From the NCBI RefSeq assembly GCF_042666235.1, contig NZ_JBHTFQ010000003.1, positions 186,001 through 250,000 of the forward strand: a stretch of DNA of 64,000 bases, given 5' to 3'. This document shows, piece after piece, positions 1-8,696 of the stretch. The notes below the pieces were generated by a model. The model did no database searches. It was not told the DNA's origin and saw only the letters and a program-made list of their open reading frames with translations. The DNA is from Halodurantibacterium daqingensis. GTDB lineage: Bacteria > Pseudomonadota > Alphaproteobacteria > Rhodobacterales > Rhodobacteraceae. The position numbers and the translations under genes were made by a program. Position 1 is the first letter of the stretch. Every line of letters begins with the position of its first letter.

Positions 1-217
1 CGCCGCTGTAGAAGCTCAGCAATAGGCGCGGATCGAAGTTCTGGTCCAGATCAAGCCGGGCGATGGCCGTGAACAGCAGGCAGGGAATGGCAAAGTTCTG
101 GGTGAACTTCATCAGCCCTTCGATGCCGGCGTCGCTGAACCATTTGCGCCACAGCGCCAGGTAACCAAAGCCGATCAGGAGGAATACGGGCAGGATGACC
201 TGGATCAGTGCCTGCAT
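1..217 (-). CDS. AEC family transporter, N-terminal part (cut by window edge)
   Basis: Only the first 72 codons lie in the window; the gene continues past base 1. The translation begins MQALIQVILPVFLLIGFGYL, a hydrophobic first helix, followed by a loop with basic residues and a second hydrophobic stretch around NFAIPCLLFTAIARL. The pattern of a first helix ending in GFGYL and a later N-x-x-x-P-C-L-L helix is typical of the auxin efflux carrier (AEC) family of ten-helix permeases. The ATG lies 1 nt downstream of the stop of the preceding hydrolase gene, so it is the last visible member of the dacA-tmk-holB-tatD operon. Substrate cannot be inferred. It was too short to appear as a long open frame. 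Confidence 0.7.
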   Translation of the reverse strand, partial: MQALIQVILPVFLLIGFGYLALWRKWFSDAGIEGLMKFTQNFAIPCLLFTAIARLDLDQNFDPRLLLSFYSG

Positions 218-218
218 G

Positions 219-1016
219 TCAGATGTCGTAGCTTACGGTCAGGCCATCGTGGGCAGGGATTATGTGATCGGGTGTTTCGGCGGCGACCGTGTCGTAATCA
301 AGATCGATGTGCATATTGGTCAGGATCGCGCGCCGAGGGGCGGCGCGCGCGATCCACTGCAGCGTCAGGTCCAGATGCGCATGGGTGGGATGCGGCGTCC
401 GGCGCAACGCATCGACGATCCAGCAGTCAAGTCCTTCCAGAACCGGCCAGCTCGCCTCGGGAATGGCCACGGCGTCGGGCAGATAGGCCAGGTCGGCGAT
501 CCGGAACCCGAGCGCCTGGACCGATCCGTGATCGGCGATGAACGGGGTCAGCGTGATGGCGCCACCTGCGCCGTTTATGGTCAGCGGCCCGTGGATCGTG
601 TGCAGGTCAAGAATGGGCGGGTAGGGGGAGCCGGCCGGTTGCACGAAGGCATAGCCGAAGCGGTTGAGCAGCGCCTCTTGCGTCGCCCCATCCGCCCAGA
701 CGGGCAGGCGGGCGCGCATGTTGAAGACGATCTGGCGCAGATCGTCGATGCCATGCATGTGATCAGCATGCGAATGGGTATAAACCACCGCATCCAGCGT
801 GCCCACGCCCGCGTCCAGCAACTGGGAACGCATGTCGGGCGTCGTGTCGATCAGAACCCGCGTGGCGCCCTCGGCCGTTTCGCGCGACACCAGAAGCGAA
901 CAGCGCCGCCGGTGGTTGCGGGGATTGGCCGGATCGCAGGCCCCCCAATGGCCGCCCAGGCGGGGCACCCCGCCAGACGATCCGCACCCGAGGATGGTGA
1001 AAGAAAGCCGCGCCAT
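219..1016 (-). CDS. MBL-fold metallo-hydrolase (PhnP-like)
   Basis: Metallo-beta-lactamase-fold hydrolase of about 265 residues. The metal-binding signature THSHADHMHGIDD is present near residues 80-92 (H81, H83, D85, H86 for the ATG start), preceded by a GCGSSGGVPR start typical of the PhnP/RNase Z-like subgroup, whose members hydrolyse phosphodiester or cyclic phosphate substrates. More His/Asp ligands follow in the HAHLDLTL and NMHIDLDYD segments. I chose ATG at 1016, which overlaps the tatD stop (TGATG); an in-frame GTG one codon upstream is equally possible. It sits directly after tatD in a tight operon, an order common in Rhodobacterales. The substrate is unknown; a nucleic-acid or nucleotide role is only a guess from the neighbours. 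Confidence 0.85.
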   Translation of the reverse strand: MARLSFTILGCGSSGGVPRLGGHWGACDPANPRNHRRRCSLLVSRETAEGATRVLIDTTPDMRSQLLDAGVGTLDAVVYTHSHADHMHGIDDLRQIVFNMRARLPVWADGATQEALLNRFGYAFVQPAGSPYPPILDLHTIHGPLTINGAGGAITLTPFIADHGSVQALGFRIADLAYLPDAVAIPEASWPVLEGLDCWIVDALRRTPHPTHAHLDLTLQWIARAAPRRAILTNMHIDLDYDTVAAETPDHIIPAHDGLTVSYDI

Positions 1017-1843
1017 CACTGGCCGGCCAAGGGATGCGCCGGCGCGCCCAGCGTCGCTTTCCGGAACAGCCGGTCAAAATTCGTCGAGGTCAGGCGCGCG
1101 AAGCTGTCGTAATCCATGTTGAACACCTCGGCGCCCGCGCGGGCGGTGAATGCCGTGAAGGCGGGTTCATTGCGTTTGCCGCGATGCGGCGGTGGCGCGA
1201 GGTAGGGGGCATCGGTTTCAAGCAGGATGCGATCGGGCGGTGCAGCAGCAAAGATGGCGCGCAGTTCATGCGAACGCGGAAAGGCCGTGATCCCCGACAT
1301 CGACAGGTAGAAGCCGAGATCCAGCGCCGCCTGCGCCAGCTCTGCCCCGGAGGAGAAGCAATGCATCACGCAGTCATAGGCGCCGGCGCGGTGTTCCTCG
1401 GTCAGGATCCGGGCCATGTCCTCGTCGGCGGCACGCGCATGGATGATCAGGGGCAAGCCGGTCTGGCGCGCGGCCTCGATGTGGATGCGCAGGCTTTCCT
1501 GCTGCACCGAAGCGCTTTCGGCGGTATAATGGTAATCCAGACCGGTTTCACCGATCCCGACGAATTTCGGATGGGCGGCAAGGGCAACCAGTGCCTCGAC
1601 CGTTGCCATGGGTTCTTCCGCCGCGCTCATCGGATGGGTGCCGGCGGCATAGAAGACAGCGGCATGCGCCTCGGCAATGGCCCGCACCTGCGGTTCCTGC
1701 CGGAGTCGGGTGCAGATCGTGACCATCCGGGTCACGCCCGCCGCCTGGGCCCGCGCGATGACCCCCGGCAGATCCGAGATGAGTTCGGGGAAGTCCAGAT
1801 GGCAGTGGCTGTCGACGATTTCGGCTCTGTTCCCGGCTGTCAT
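1016..1843 (-). CDS. tatD: TatD family metal-dependent hydrolase
   Basis: TatD/YcfH-type TIM-barrel hydrolase, 275 residues, the usual family length. The N-terminal metal ligands are seen as DSHCHLDF (H13, H15), the catalytic glutamate in GIGETGLDYHY near residue 100, and the C-terminal LLETDAPYLAPPPHRG segment near residue 210, which is diagnostic. Family members are divalent-metal 3'-5' DNases/exonucleases; E. coli TatD acts in DNA fragmentation and repair, and YcfH is its paralogue encoded next to holB and tmk. The same neighbourhood occurs here: holB ends 29 nt upstream and the MBL hydrolase overlaps downstream, so an operon with tmk-holB is likely. Assignment to the family is firm; the exact paralogue is not. 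Confidence 0.92.
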   Translation of the reverse strand: MTAGNRAEIVDSHCHLDFPELISDLPGVIARAQAAGVTRMVTICTRLRQEPQVRAIAEAHAAVFYAAGTHPMSAAEEPMATVEALVALAAHPKFVGIGETGLDYHYTAESASVQQESLRIHIEAARQTGLPLIIHARAADEDMARILTEEHRAGAYDCVMHCFSSGAELAQAALDLGFYLSMSGITAFPRSHELRAIFAAAPPDRILLETDAPYLAPPPHRGKRNEPAFTAFTARAGAEVFNMDYDSFARLTSTNFDRLFRKATLGAPAHPLAGQ

Positions 1844-1872
1844 CCGCTGCCCTTCAACTGGCGCCGGCCGGA

Positions 1873-2973
1873 TCAGGCCCCTTGGCGCATCGGCGCGCCA
1901 AGCTGCGCCGCCGTTTCATCAACTTTGAAAACCATATCAAGCAGAAGCGCGGCAGGGTCAAGGTTCACCGCCCGTGCATGGCGGGCCCGCGCACCCAGCG
2001 TCTGGTGCAGATCCGCCCATCGGCGCGCGGCAGCCGCATCGGGAGACAGGCGCGCAAGCAGCGCGGCCTCACCGGACGCGGCCTCGGTCCTGGGCGGGCC
2101 GGCGACACCCGCCCGCGCAAGACGGGACAGGAACAGGTCGAAAAGCGTCAGCATCAGGTCAAGCCGTGGCTCGGCCGCACGCCCGGTGACACTGTCGGCC
2201 AGCGCAAGCGCGCGCGTGCGGTCAAGCCGGGGCAGGGTGCCAAACAGTGCGACCAGCGCCGCATAAAGCCTGAGCCCGTCAAGGTTCGCGAGGCGGATTG
2301 CCTCGCCCACCGAGCCGGCAGCGAGTTCCGAAAGCGCGGCAGGATCGTCGGTCGCGGTCCCGGCTGCAGCAAGCGCCGCACGCATGTCCTCGGGGGGCAG
2401 CACACCAAGCCGCAATTCCCGGCAACGCGACCGGATCGTCGGCAGCAACCGCGAGGGTTGATGGCTGACCAGCAGCATCGTCACGCCGGCGGGCGGCTCT
2501 TCCAGAACCTTCAGAAGCGCGTTGGCGGCGTTGACGTTCATGTCATCGGCAGCATCGACAATCACCACCCGGCGGCCGCCGTCCGCGGCGGACAGGCCGA
2601 AGAAGCCCTTGAGTCGCCGCACTTCATCCACCGTGATGACCGTCTTCAGCCGCTTCTTGTCATCATCCCACGCCCGGCGCAGCGCGAAGAGCCGCGCTTC
2701 GGACTGGGCCGCGATGCGCCGGCTGACGGGATGATCCGCGGCCACATCAAGGCTGTCGCCGCCCGCATCGGCCAGAAGAAACCGCGCGATCCGCCAGGCA
2801 AGCGTGGCCTTGCCCACCCCACGGGGACCGGTGATCAGCCAGCCGTGGTGGAGCCGGCCCTGCCGCCAGGCATCAAGAAAGACTGCCTCGGCCGCCCTCT
2901 GACCCAGAAGGCCGACGGTATCGCGCGGGTGGGGGGCGCCTTCGACGCGGTCAGGTTCGGGGATATCGTTCAT
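1873..2973 (-). CDS. holB: DNA polymerase III subunit delta'
   Basis: Clamp-loader subunit of the replicative DNA polymerase III, 366 residues. A P-loop GPRGVGKAT is at residues 49-57, followed further on by a sensor-like ALLKVLEEPP segment and SHQPSRLLPTIRSRC, the SRC motif of clamp loaders. This set is typical of alphaproteobacterial HolB, which are somewhat longer than the E. coli protein. I see no cysteine cluster of the zinc-binding type between the P-loop and the later motifs. Its ATG overlaps the tmk stop (ATGA), and tatD follows 29 nt after its stop; tmk-holB-tatD is a classic order. Its role is to load the beta clamp together with the gamma/tau and delta subunits. Confidence 0.95.
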   Translation of the reverse strand: MNDIPEPDRVEGAPHPRDTVGLLGQRAAEAVFLDAWRQGRLHHGWLITGPRGVGKATLAWRIARFLLADAGGDSLDVAADHPVSRRIAAQSEARLFALRRAWDDDKKRLKTVITVDEVRRLKGFFGLSAADGGRRVVIVDAADDMNVNAANALLKVLEEPPAGVTMLLVSHQPSRLLPTIRSRCRELRLGVLPPEDMRAALAAAGTATDDPAALSELAAGSVGEAIRLANLDGLRLYAALVALFGTLPRLDRTRALALADSVTGRAAEPRLDLMLTLFDLFLSRLARAGVAGPPRTEAASGEAALLARLSPDAAAARRWADLHQTLGARARHARAVNLDPAALLLDMVFKVDETAAQLGAPMRQGA

Positions 2974-3593
2974 TCAAGTGCCGCCTGGGCAAGCGCGGCG
3001 ACCTCGGCGGCGATCGCGTCGATATCCCGATTGCCGTCCACGAGACGACAGCGTTCGGGAAACTCCCGCGCGAGCGCGCGAAAACCGGTTGCAAGCCGGG
3101 TCTGAAACGCGAGGCCGAGGTCTTCGAACCGGTCCTCGCCCGAGTTTCGTGCCAAGCCCCGGGCCAGGGCCGCGCCCGGTTCCACATCGATGATAAGCGT
3201 CAGATGCGGCTCGGTTCCGATCATCGCGTCGTGGAGGCGATCAACCAGCGCGCGCAGATCACCGCGCGCTGCCCCCTGATAAACCCGTGTGCTGTCGGCA
3301 AAGCGGTCCGAGATCACGGTGCTGCCGGCGATCAGCGCCGGTTCAACCGTCTTTTCGAGATGATCCCGCCGTGCGGCCGTGAACAGAAGGATCTCGGTCT
3401 CGGCCGACCAGCGGCTCGCATCGCCCTGCACCAGAAGGCGGCGGATTTCCTCGGCGCCGGGCGAACCGCCTGGTTCACGGGTCAAAAGGACGTCGCGGCC
3501 CGCGGCACGCAGGCGTTCAGCCAGGGCGCGAGCCTGGGTGGTCTTGCCCGATCCGTCGATGCCCTCGAATGTGATGAAGCGGCCGGTGCGCAA
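2970..3593 (-). CDS. tmk: Thymidylate kinase
   Basis: Phosphorylates dTMP to dTDP in dTTP synthesis. The 207-residue protein starts with FITFEGIDGSGKTTQ, giving a P-loop at residues 11-18, followed by LTREPGGSPGAEEIR (the TMP-binding E-P-G-G-T-like motif, here with Ser) and DRFADSTRVYQGAAR, the DRY-like motif with the conserved substrate-binding residues. The LID-region arginines typical of bacterial enzymes appear later. The start is unusual: the best-placed codon is TTG at 3593, 2 nt after the dacA stop, and there is no ATG before the P-loop. The gene overlaps holB by 4 nt. Function is secure; low initiation from TTG is an inference. Confidence 0.95.
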   Translation of the reverse strand: MRTGRFITFEGIDGSGKTTQARALAERLRAAGRDVLLTREPGGSPGAEEIRRLLVQGDASRWSAETEILLFTAARRDHLEKTVEPALIAGSTVISDRFADSTRVYQGAARGDLRALVDRLHDAMIGTEPHLTLIIDVEPGAALARGLARNSGEDRFEDLGLAFQTRLATGFRALAREFPERCRLVDGNRDIDAIAAEVAALAQAALE

Positions 3594-3595
3594 GG

Positions 3596-4756
3596 TCAGA
3601 ACCCGGCCTCGCCCGCCGCGCGGCGCAAGAGCACCCCCGAGGCAGTGCGCAACCTGGCCACAAAGCCGCCTCGCTCGACGGCCCGACTTGCAACCAGCGG
3701 GATGCGCAATTCGCTCATCTCGGGGTGGCTGATCACCAGTTCCGCAAGCCGCTGCCCTTGCGCGATCGGCGCCTGAACCGGACCATGATAGACGATCTGC
3801 GCCTCGAGCCCGTCCTGAACGAGCGCCGGCACCAGCACCTGGCGGTCGCTATCCACCGTCAGGCCGACGCGGGTTTCCTCGCCCAACCAGACCTCGGCCT
3901 CGCCGATCTGCTCACCGGCGCGGGCGACCGTTTTCTGCACGAACTGCCGGAAGGCCCAGTTGACGATCCGCTCGGCCTCTTCGGCGCGTTCCTGATCCGA
4001 CTGCAGCCCGGTGATCACGAAGATCACCCGCCGGTCGCCCTGAACCGCCGATCCCACAAGGCCATAGCCGGCTTCCTGGGTGTGGCCGGTCTTCAGGCCA
4101 TCGGCGCCGATATCCAGCCGGAACAGCGGGTTGCGGTTGAAGCGGTTGCTGGGCGCGCGGTCCTTGTAGTCATATTCCCGTTCGTTGAAGAACTTGTATT
4201 CCTCGGGAAAGTCGTTGATCAGGTGCATGGTCAGGATGCCGAGATCGCGCATCGACATGCGGTGCCCATCGGCCGGCCAGCCTGAGGAGTTCTTCAGGGT
4301 CGTGTTGACCATCCCGAGCGCCTGTGCGCGTTCAGTCATCAGCCGTGCGAAGGCCTCTTCGCTGCCCGCGAGCCCTTCTGCCACCACCACACAGGCATCG
4401 TTGCCGGAATTCACGATGATCCCGAGGATCAGCTCGTGCACCGTGGGCCGGTCCATCTCGTTGAGAAACATGGTCGAGCCGCCCATGTTGCGCGCGCGGG
4501 TGGACACGCTGAAGGTCGTGTCCATCGTGACCCGCCCGTCACGCAATGCCTCGAACAGCATGTTGAGTGTCATCAACTTGGACATCGAAGCCGGCGGTAG
4601 CGCCTCGTCCGCGTTCTTGTCCAGAAGCACGGTGCCGGTGGTCTGATCCACCACATAGGCTGCGGTTGCGCGGGTTTCGAACGCGGCCTGTGCCGGGATG
4701 GCTGCGCCAAGGGCTGCGAGGGCAAGGACAAGCAGGGGAAGAAGGCGTTGGAACAT
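3596..4756 (-). CDS. dacA: D-alanyl-D-alanine carboxypeptidase (PBP5/6 type)
   Basis: Periplasmic penicillin-binding protein that trims the terminal D-Ala of peptidoglycan pentapeptides. The N-terminus is a clear signal peptide (residues 1 to about 24, cleavage after PAQA). All three active-site motifs are visible: SMSK at 57-60, SGN at 117-119 and KTG at 222-224. After the peptidase S11 domain there is a PBP5 C-terminal beta domain, and the last residues are basic and amphipathic, as in membrane-anchored PBP5. Length 386 fits the family. It is the first gene of the operon dacA-tmk-holB-tatD; the link of a cell-wall enzyme with replication genes is usual in Rhodobacterales. A candidate -35 box lies upstream. 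Confidence 0.95.
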   Translation of the reverse strand: MFQRLLPLLVLALAALGAAIPAQAAFETRATAAYVVDQTTGTVLLDKNADEALPPASMSKLMTLNMLFEALRDGRVTMDTTFSVSTRARNMGGSTMFLNEMDRPTVHELILGIIVNSGNDACVVVAEGLAGSEEAFARLMTERAQALGMVNTTLKNSSGWPADGHRMSMRDLGILTMHLINDFPEEYKFFNEREYDYKDRAPSNRFNRNPLFRLDIGADGLKTGHTQEAGYGLVGSAVQGDRRVIFVITGLQSDQERAEEAERIVNWAFRQFVQKTVARAGEQIGEAEVWLGEETRVGLTVDSDRQVLVPALVQDGLEAQIVYHGPVQAPIAQGQRLAELVISHPEMSELRIPLVASRAVERGGFVARLRTASGVLLRRAAGEAGF

Positions 4757-4827
4757 GGGTGTGGTCGTTCACTTTCTATGACTGTCACGCCGGCCATCGG
4801 CAGCAGAAAACGCATCAGACGCAAGCC

Positions 4828-4857
4828 GATTGCGCCTTTGTCGCCTCACTCTGTCAA
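4828..4857 (-). promoter_or_regulatory. Candidate promoter for the dacA operon
   Basis: On the minus strand a perfect TTGACA hexamer (rc of 4852-4857) is followed after 18 nt by GCAATC (rc of 4828-4833), a weak -10. It lies about 70-100 nt upstream of the dacA ATG. The -35 match is exact but the -10 is poor, so this is a suggestion only. The rest of 4757-5078 holds no gene I can support. Confidence 0.3.
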
Positions 4858-5078
4858 GTCCCGGGCCAGTGTCGTTGCCCGGGGTTTTCCGGACGGAAGG
4901 GATCATAGCCTGCCCGGGCGGTCAAGAAAAGCCGATGCTCGGCGCGGCTTCCGCCTTCGCCTTCACTTCTTTGTTGCGGCAGACCCCGCCTTCTGCGGCT
5001 TGGGCGGATCCCGCGCTGGGGGGTTTCAGAATCACATGCCGGCCGCTATGTCGCGTGCCATTGGCAAGGGCCTGATGC

Positions 5079-5166
5079 GGAAGCGTGGCAGAGTGGTCGA
5101 TTGCACCGGTCTTGAAAACCGGCGACGGGCAACCGTCCGTGAGTTCGAATCTCACCGCTTCCGCCA
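5079..5166 (+). tRNA. tRNA-Ser(UGA)
   Basis: A class II tRNA of 88 nt including the encoded CCA. The acceptor stem is GGAAGCG (5079-5085) paired with CGCTTCC (5156-5162), with discriminator G5163 and CCA 5164-5166. The anticodon stem CCGGT/ACCGG encloses the loop CTTGAAA, giving anticodon TGA at 5113-5115, which reads UCA-type serine codons. A long variable arm (around GCGACGGGCAACCGTC) and the TTCGAAT T-loop confirm serine. There is no other RNA gene next to it. Confidence 0.97.
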
Positions 5167-5350
5167 GTTTTCGCCGTAACGGGCCGCAATCCTTAAGTCG
5201 TGACGGAGCCTCGGATCTGCACTCGCGCCATTGCCGCGGCGCCCGAATGTGCGGATGCAGAACCGATCGATCGTCCGGCCGAGCCGTCATCCGGGTTGTG
5301 CCGAGTGGCTTGCTGGCCCTGTGCAGTGCGCAAAGCAGTTTGCGCTCCGA

Positions 5351-5640
5351 TCAATGGATCCAGCTCAACCCCGGGCCGCGTGCCGCGTTGTCATCACCGA
5401 GGCTGCGAGGCACCCGCACCACGCGCGTGACGTCGTAAAACGGGCACGGTTTTCCCGCGCTTCCAGAAGACCCTGCAGCCTGACTCTTTCGGTCTGCAAA
5501 AGCTCAACGATCTCGCGGGGCGTTACGGCGCGCAGTCTCGATATCCGTTCTCTCGTCCGGTCGTCTTTCCCGTAGTCCAGGCGATCGACCCTTTCCCGCG
5601 TTGCTCCGATGGTTGTGGGGGTGGCGCTGGTGTGGCGCCG
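5351..5640 (-). pseudogene. Possible decayed coding segment, unidentified
   Basis: The 760-nt stretch 5167-5928 has no intact gene. Within it, the minus strand reads like protein in two frames that would join by a single frameshift: an upstream helical, charged part with segments such as TPREIVELLQTERVRLQ and LLEARENRAR, then in another frame FYDVTRVVRVPRSLGDD and a TGA at 5351-5353. No start codon or ribosome binding site is convincing and I do not recognise a family. It may be a relic of a gene lost by frameshift, or chance in GC-rich DNA. The remainder of 5167-5928 shows nothing I can name. Confidence 0.22.
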
Positions 5641-5928
5641 ACACCTATCGCCGCGTTTCCGTATCGGGCGGTGGTGTCACCCGACCGAACCCTTCACTGC
5701 TGCAGTCCGAAGCGCCTGCCGCGACCGCAGGCAGGCAAGTCGCAGAGCAGGGGGGGCGCGTGTCGCGGCGGGGGCGAAGGGCGATGAGGATCAGGGGTTG
5801 CAGGCACCGAGGTGTGGCGGGGCTGTGACGGAGCAAAGAAACCCGCAGCGGCGTGTTGCGGAGCGGTCTGCGCCAGCTATCTGCTTCTGCTGGAACGGTC
5901 GTCACCCTTCGGAATCAGGAGACCCTGG

Positions 5929-6720
5929 ATGAATGCCTTCATCGAAACGACTGCGTGGCACGTCATTGGTGCCATTGCGGCCGTGCTGCTGCTCGCTGGC
6001 GGGGCGACGGCTCAGACCTCGGGCGGCTTTGCCTTTTCGCTGCGCGGGGGGGTTGAGGTTGCGCCCGACTACTTCGGCTCCGAGAGCTATGGTGTCGGCC
6101 CGGATATCGGTTTTGCGTTCGGCTCGCTTTCACTTCCCAACGGCCTTGTCATCGGCACGCCCGGATCGCAGCCTTTCGACGAGGGCAGGATCCTGCGCGG
6201 ATCGTTCCGCTATATCAAGAAACGCACTGCCGACGATCATCCCGAACTTTTCGGGCTCGAGGATATCGATGGTGCGCTCGAAATCGGCATCGGCGTCGGC
6301 TATGTCGGTCCCGACTGGCGGGTGTTCGGCAACCTTCGTTATGGTGTCATCGGGCACGAAAGCCTGGTTGGAGAACTTGGTTTCGACTCGCTCTTCCGGA
6401 TTTCGGACGCCCTTCTGATTCACGCGGGCCCGCGGGTCGATCTTGCCAGCAGCCGCTTTACCCGCACCTATTTCGGCGTGTCCGAGGCCGAGGCGGTCGC
6501 TTCGGCCTTCGATGCCTACCGGCCTTCGGGCGGGGTGGTTTCGGTGGGGCTTGAGCTGGGGATGCGCTATGCCTTCAATGACCGATGGGCCTTGGTGGGA
6601 ACGGCCAGCTGGGACCGTCTTCAGGGTGATGCGCGACGCTCGCCCATCACCCGCCAGGGGAGCGAGGATCAGTTCGGCGTGACGCTGGGTCTGTCTCGCA
6701 GCTTTCAGCTGGGCGGCTGA
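5929..6720 (+). CDS. MipA/OmpV-like outer-membrane protein
   Basis: Predicted 263-residue outer-membrane beta-barrel. The ATG at 5929 was chosen because AGGAG lies about 8 nt upstream and because it yields a signal peptide (hydrophobic segment with AAVLLLAGGATAQ). The mature part has alternating aromatic/polar strands, with typical MipA/OmpV phrases: SLRGGVEVAPDYFGS near the start, RPSGGVVSVGLELGMRYAF, and a last strand ending in Leu-Gly-Leu-Ser-Arg-Ser-Phe. Family members are MltA-interacting scaffold proteins or OmpV-like porins; which role applies is unknown. It stands alone between gene-poor stretches, with no partner lytic transglycosylase in view. Upstream frames that extend the ORF to 5812 lack a signal and are not credible. 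Confidence 0.8.
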   Translation: MNAFIETTAWHVIGAIAAVLLLAGGATAQTSGGFAFSLRGGVEVAPDYFGSESYGVGPDIGFAFGSLSLPNGLVIGTPGSQPFDEGRILRGSFRYIKKRTADDHPELFGLEDIDGALEIGIGVGYVGPDWRVFGNLRYGVIGHESLVGELGFDSLFRISDALLIHAGPRVDLASSRFTRTYFGVSEAEAVASAFDAYRPSGGVVSVGLELGMRYAFNDRWALVGTASWDRLQGDARRSPITRQGSEDQFGVTLGLSRSFQLGG

Positions 6721-7445
6721 GCCGCGGCCATGCCCGATGCCTGCGCGGCGGTCCGACCATCCCGACACGACAAGCGACCAAGGCCGCAGGTGGATCGGAC
6801 CCGCACGGGATCGCGTTCGGCAAGGGGCGGTAGCCGTGCATGGGGCGGAGCCCCTTCGCTGTCGGGGCCGCGTTCCTGGGGGCGCCCGCGCTGGTGATCC
6901 GGCGTCAGGTGGTTCGTTGCGCAGCCGTGCCGGGCGCCCCCGCAGCGACGACGCTGCGCCCCTCGGGCCGCCCGCGCATCATCCGTCGCTTGCCGATGCG
7001 TCCGGTGCGGTTGGCCGGATTGCGGCAGCCGGCCTGCCGGTGGACGCCGGTTCGAGGTGAAGGTGGGCGTCTGTTGAAGCTCTGCGCGATTGTGGTGACG
7101 ATGCAGATCGCGCCGGGCGGCGGCAGTCCCGCCCGGCCCTGGCGCCTTTCGTCGTGTCGCTTCTGGCGATGGGCACGGCCCGTGCTTGGTGCCAGACGTC
7201 GGAACTGGCGCGGCGCGCTTTTGCCCGGCTGGCACTTCTGCGGTTCAGCTGGCAGGACATGAGCCGCGGTGAAGGTCCGGGAAGGCGCCGCGAACCAGAC
7301 GCGGACGACTCTCGTGGACCGGCTACCGCGCACCGCGCCCTCACGGGAATGCGGTGCGAGACGCCAATCCCGCCAAGGTCACGTCCGCCTTGAAATGCCC
7401 GAGGAACGGCCCGCAGTCGCCTGCCGTTACGGAAATGCCGGTGTC
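6721..7445 (+). other. Gene-free GC-rich interval
   Basis: Between the MipA-like gene and ychF there are 725 nt without a reading frame that resembles a protein. Frames that stay open here on both strands give low-complexity Arg/Pro/Ala-rich translations typical of random GC-rich DNA. I saw no tRNA, strong terminator or repeat. It could hold a small RNA or a decayed gene, but nothing in the sequence supports that directly. Confidence 0.5.
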
Positions 7446-8543
7446 TCAGGCGTTGAACAGGAAGTGCAGGACATCGCCGTCCTTCACCTCATAGCCCTTG
7501 CCTTCAACCCGCATCTTCCCGGCTTCCTTGGCGCCCTGTTCGCCGTTCAGCGTGACATAATCGTCATAGCCGATCGTCTCGGCGCGGATGAAGCCGCGTT
7601 CGAAATCACCGTGGATCACGCCGGCGGCCTGCGGGGCGAGGGTTCCCTTGCGGATCGTCCAGGCGCGGGCCTCTTTCGGGCCGACGGTGAAGTAGGTCTG
7701 CAGGCCCAGAAGCGCATAGCCCGCCCGGATCAGACGGTCGAGTCCTGGCTCTTCCAGCCCCATCTCGCCAAGGAACATCTCGGCCTCCTCGCGGTCAAGC
7801 TGGCTGATCTCCTCCTCGATCCGGGCCGAGATCACCACATGGGCCGCACCTTGCGCTGCGGCCATTTCGGCCACGCGCGCGGTCTGGGCATTGCCGGAGG
7901 CTGCGCTCGCTTCCTCGACATTGCAGACGTAGAGCACGGGCTTGGCGGTCAGAAGCTGCAACATCGACCAGGACTTGCGGTCCTCTTCGTCGATGGCAAC
8001 GGTGCGCGCGGGCTTGCCGTTTTCCAGCGCGGCGAGGGCGGCACGCAGCAGGCGGTCCTGGGCAAGCGCTTCCTTGTCGCCGCCCTTCAGCTTGCGCGCA
8101 AGGTTTGCAAGGCGGCGTTCGATGCTTTCCAGATCGGCAAGCATCAGCTCGGTCTCGATCGTCTCGGCATCGGCCACCGGATCGACGCGCCCCTCGACAT
8201 GGGTGATGTCGCCATCCTCGAAGCAGCGCAGCACATGGGCAATGGCATCGCATTCGCGGATATTGGCCAGAAACTGGTTGCCGAGGCCCTCGCCCTTGGA
8301 TGCACCGCGAACAAGCCCCGCGATATCCACGAAGGTCATGCGCGTCGGGATGATCTGGCGCGAGCCGGCAATCGCCGCCAGCCGGTCAAGCCGCGCGTCC
8401 GGAACGGCGACCTCGCCCACGTTCGGCTCGATCGTGCAGAACGGAAAGTTCGCCGCCTGTGCCGCCGCCGTCCGCGTCAGCGCGTTGAAGAGCGTCGATT
8501 TGCCCACATTCGGCAAGCCCACAATCCCCATCTTGAAGCCCAT
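7446..8543 (-). CDS. ychF: Redox-regulated P-loop ATPase YchF
   Basis: Universally conserved Obg-like ATPase that binds ribosomes and prefers ATP over GTP. The 365-residue protein starts MGFKMGIVGLPNVGKST, with the P-loop at residues 9-17, then NFPFCTIEPNVG, VDIAGLVRGASKGEG (G3/Obg-like switch) and a C-terminal TGS/OB-like domain in which ARAWTIRKGTLAPQAAG and VIHGDFERGFIRAE are diagnostic. Length and motifs match the family closely. It is monocistronic on the minus strand; pth and rplY, the usual partners, are not adjacent here, although rplY is about 9 kb away. The 153-nt gap to trpA contains the divergent promoters. Confidence 0.97.
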   Translation of the reverse strand: MGFKMGIVGLPNVGKSTLFNALTRTAAAQAANFPFCTIEPNVGEVAVPDARLDRLAAIAGSRQIIPTRMTFVDIAGLVRGASKGEGLGNQFLANIRECDAIAHVLRCFEDGDITHVEGRVDPVADAETIETELMLADLESIERRLANLARKLKGGDKEALAQDRLLRAALAALENGKPARTVAIDEEDRKSWSMLQLLTAKPVLYVCNVEEASAASGNAQTARVAEMAAAQGAAHVVISARIEEEISQLDREEAEMFLGEMGLEEPGLDRLIRAGYALLGLQTYFTVGPKEARAWTIRKGTLAPQAAGVIHGDFERGFIRAETIGYDDYVTLNGEQGAKEAGKMRVEGKGYEVKDGDVLHFLFNA

Positions 8544-8696
8544 GACGCACCCTTTCCCGTTCAGCGGATCTGCGGCGCATCTAGGGGGCGGGGTGGGGCA
8601 AGGTCAAGCGCGGGCGCCCGAGGTTCTGCGGACTTGCCATTGATTTTCGGCCCGCCATGCCGCAAACCCGCTGAAACAGCGACGGGGCGGGGCGCC

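Noticed and set aside
5085..5438. Open frames running through tRNA-Ser
   Set aside because: They overlap a certain tRNA gene and have no ribosome binding site or family signal.
7269..8696. Long N-terminal extension of trpA
   Set aside because: It runs antisense through ychF; TrpA family length and the numbering of E49/D60 fit a start at 8697.
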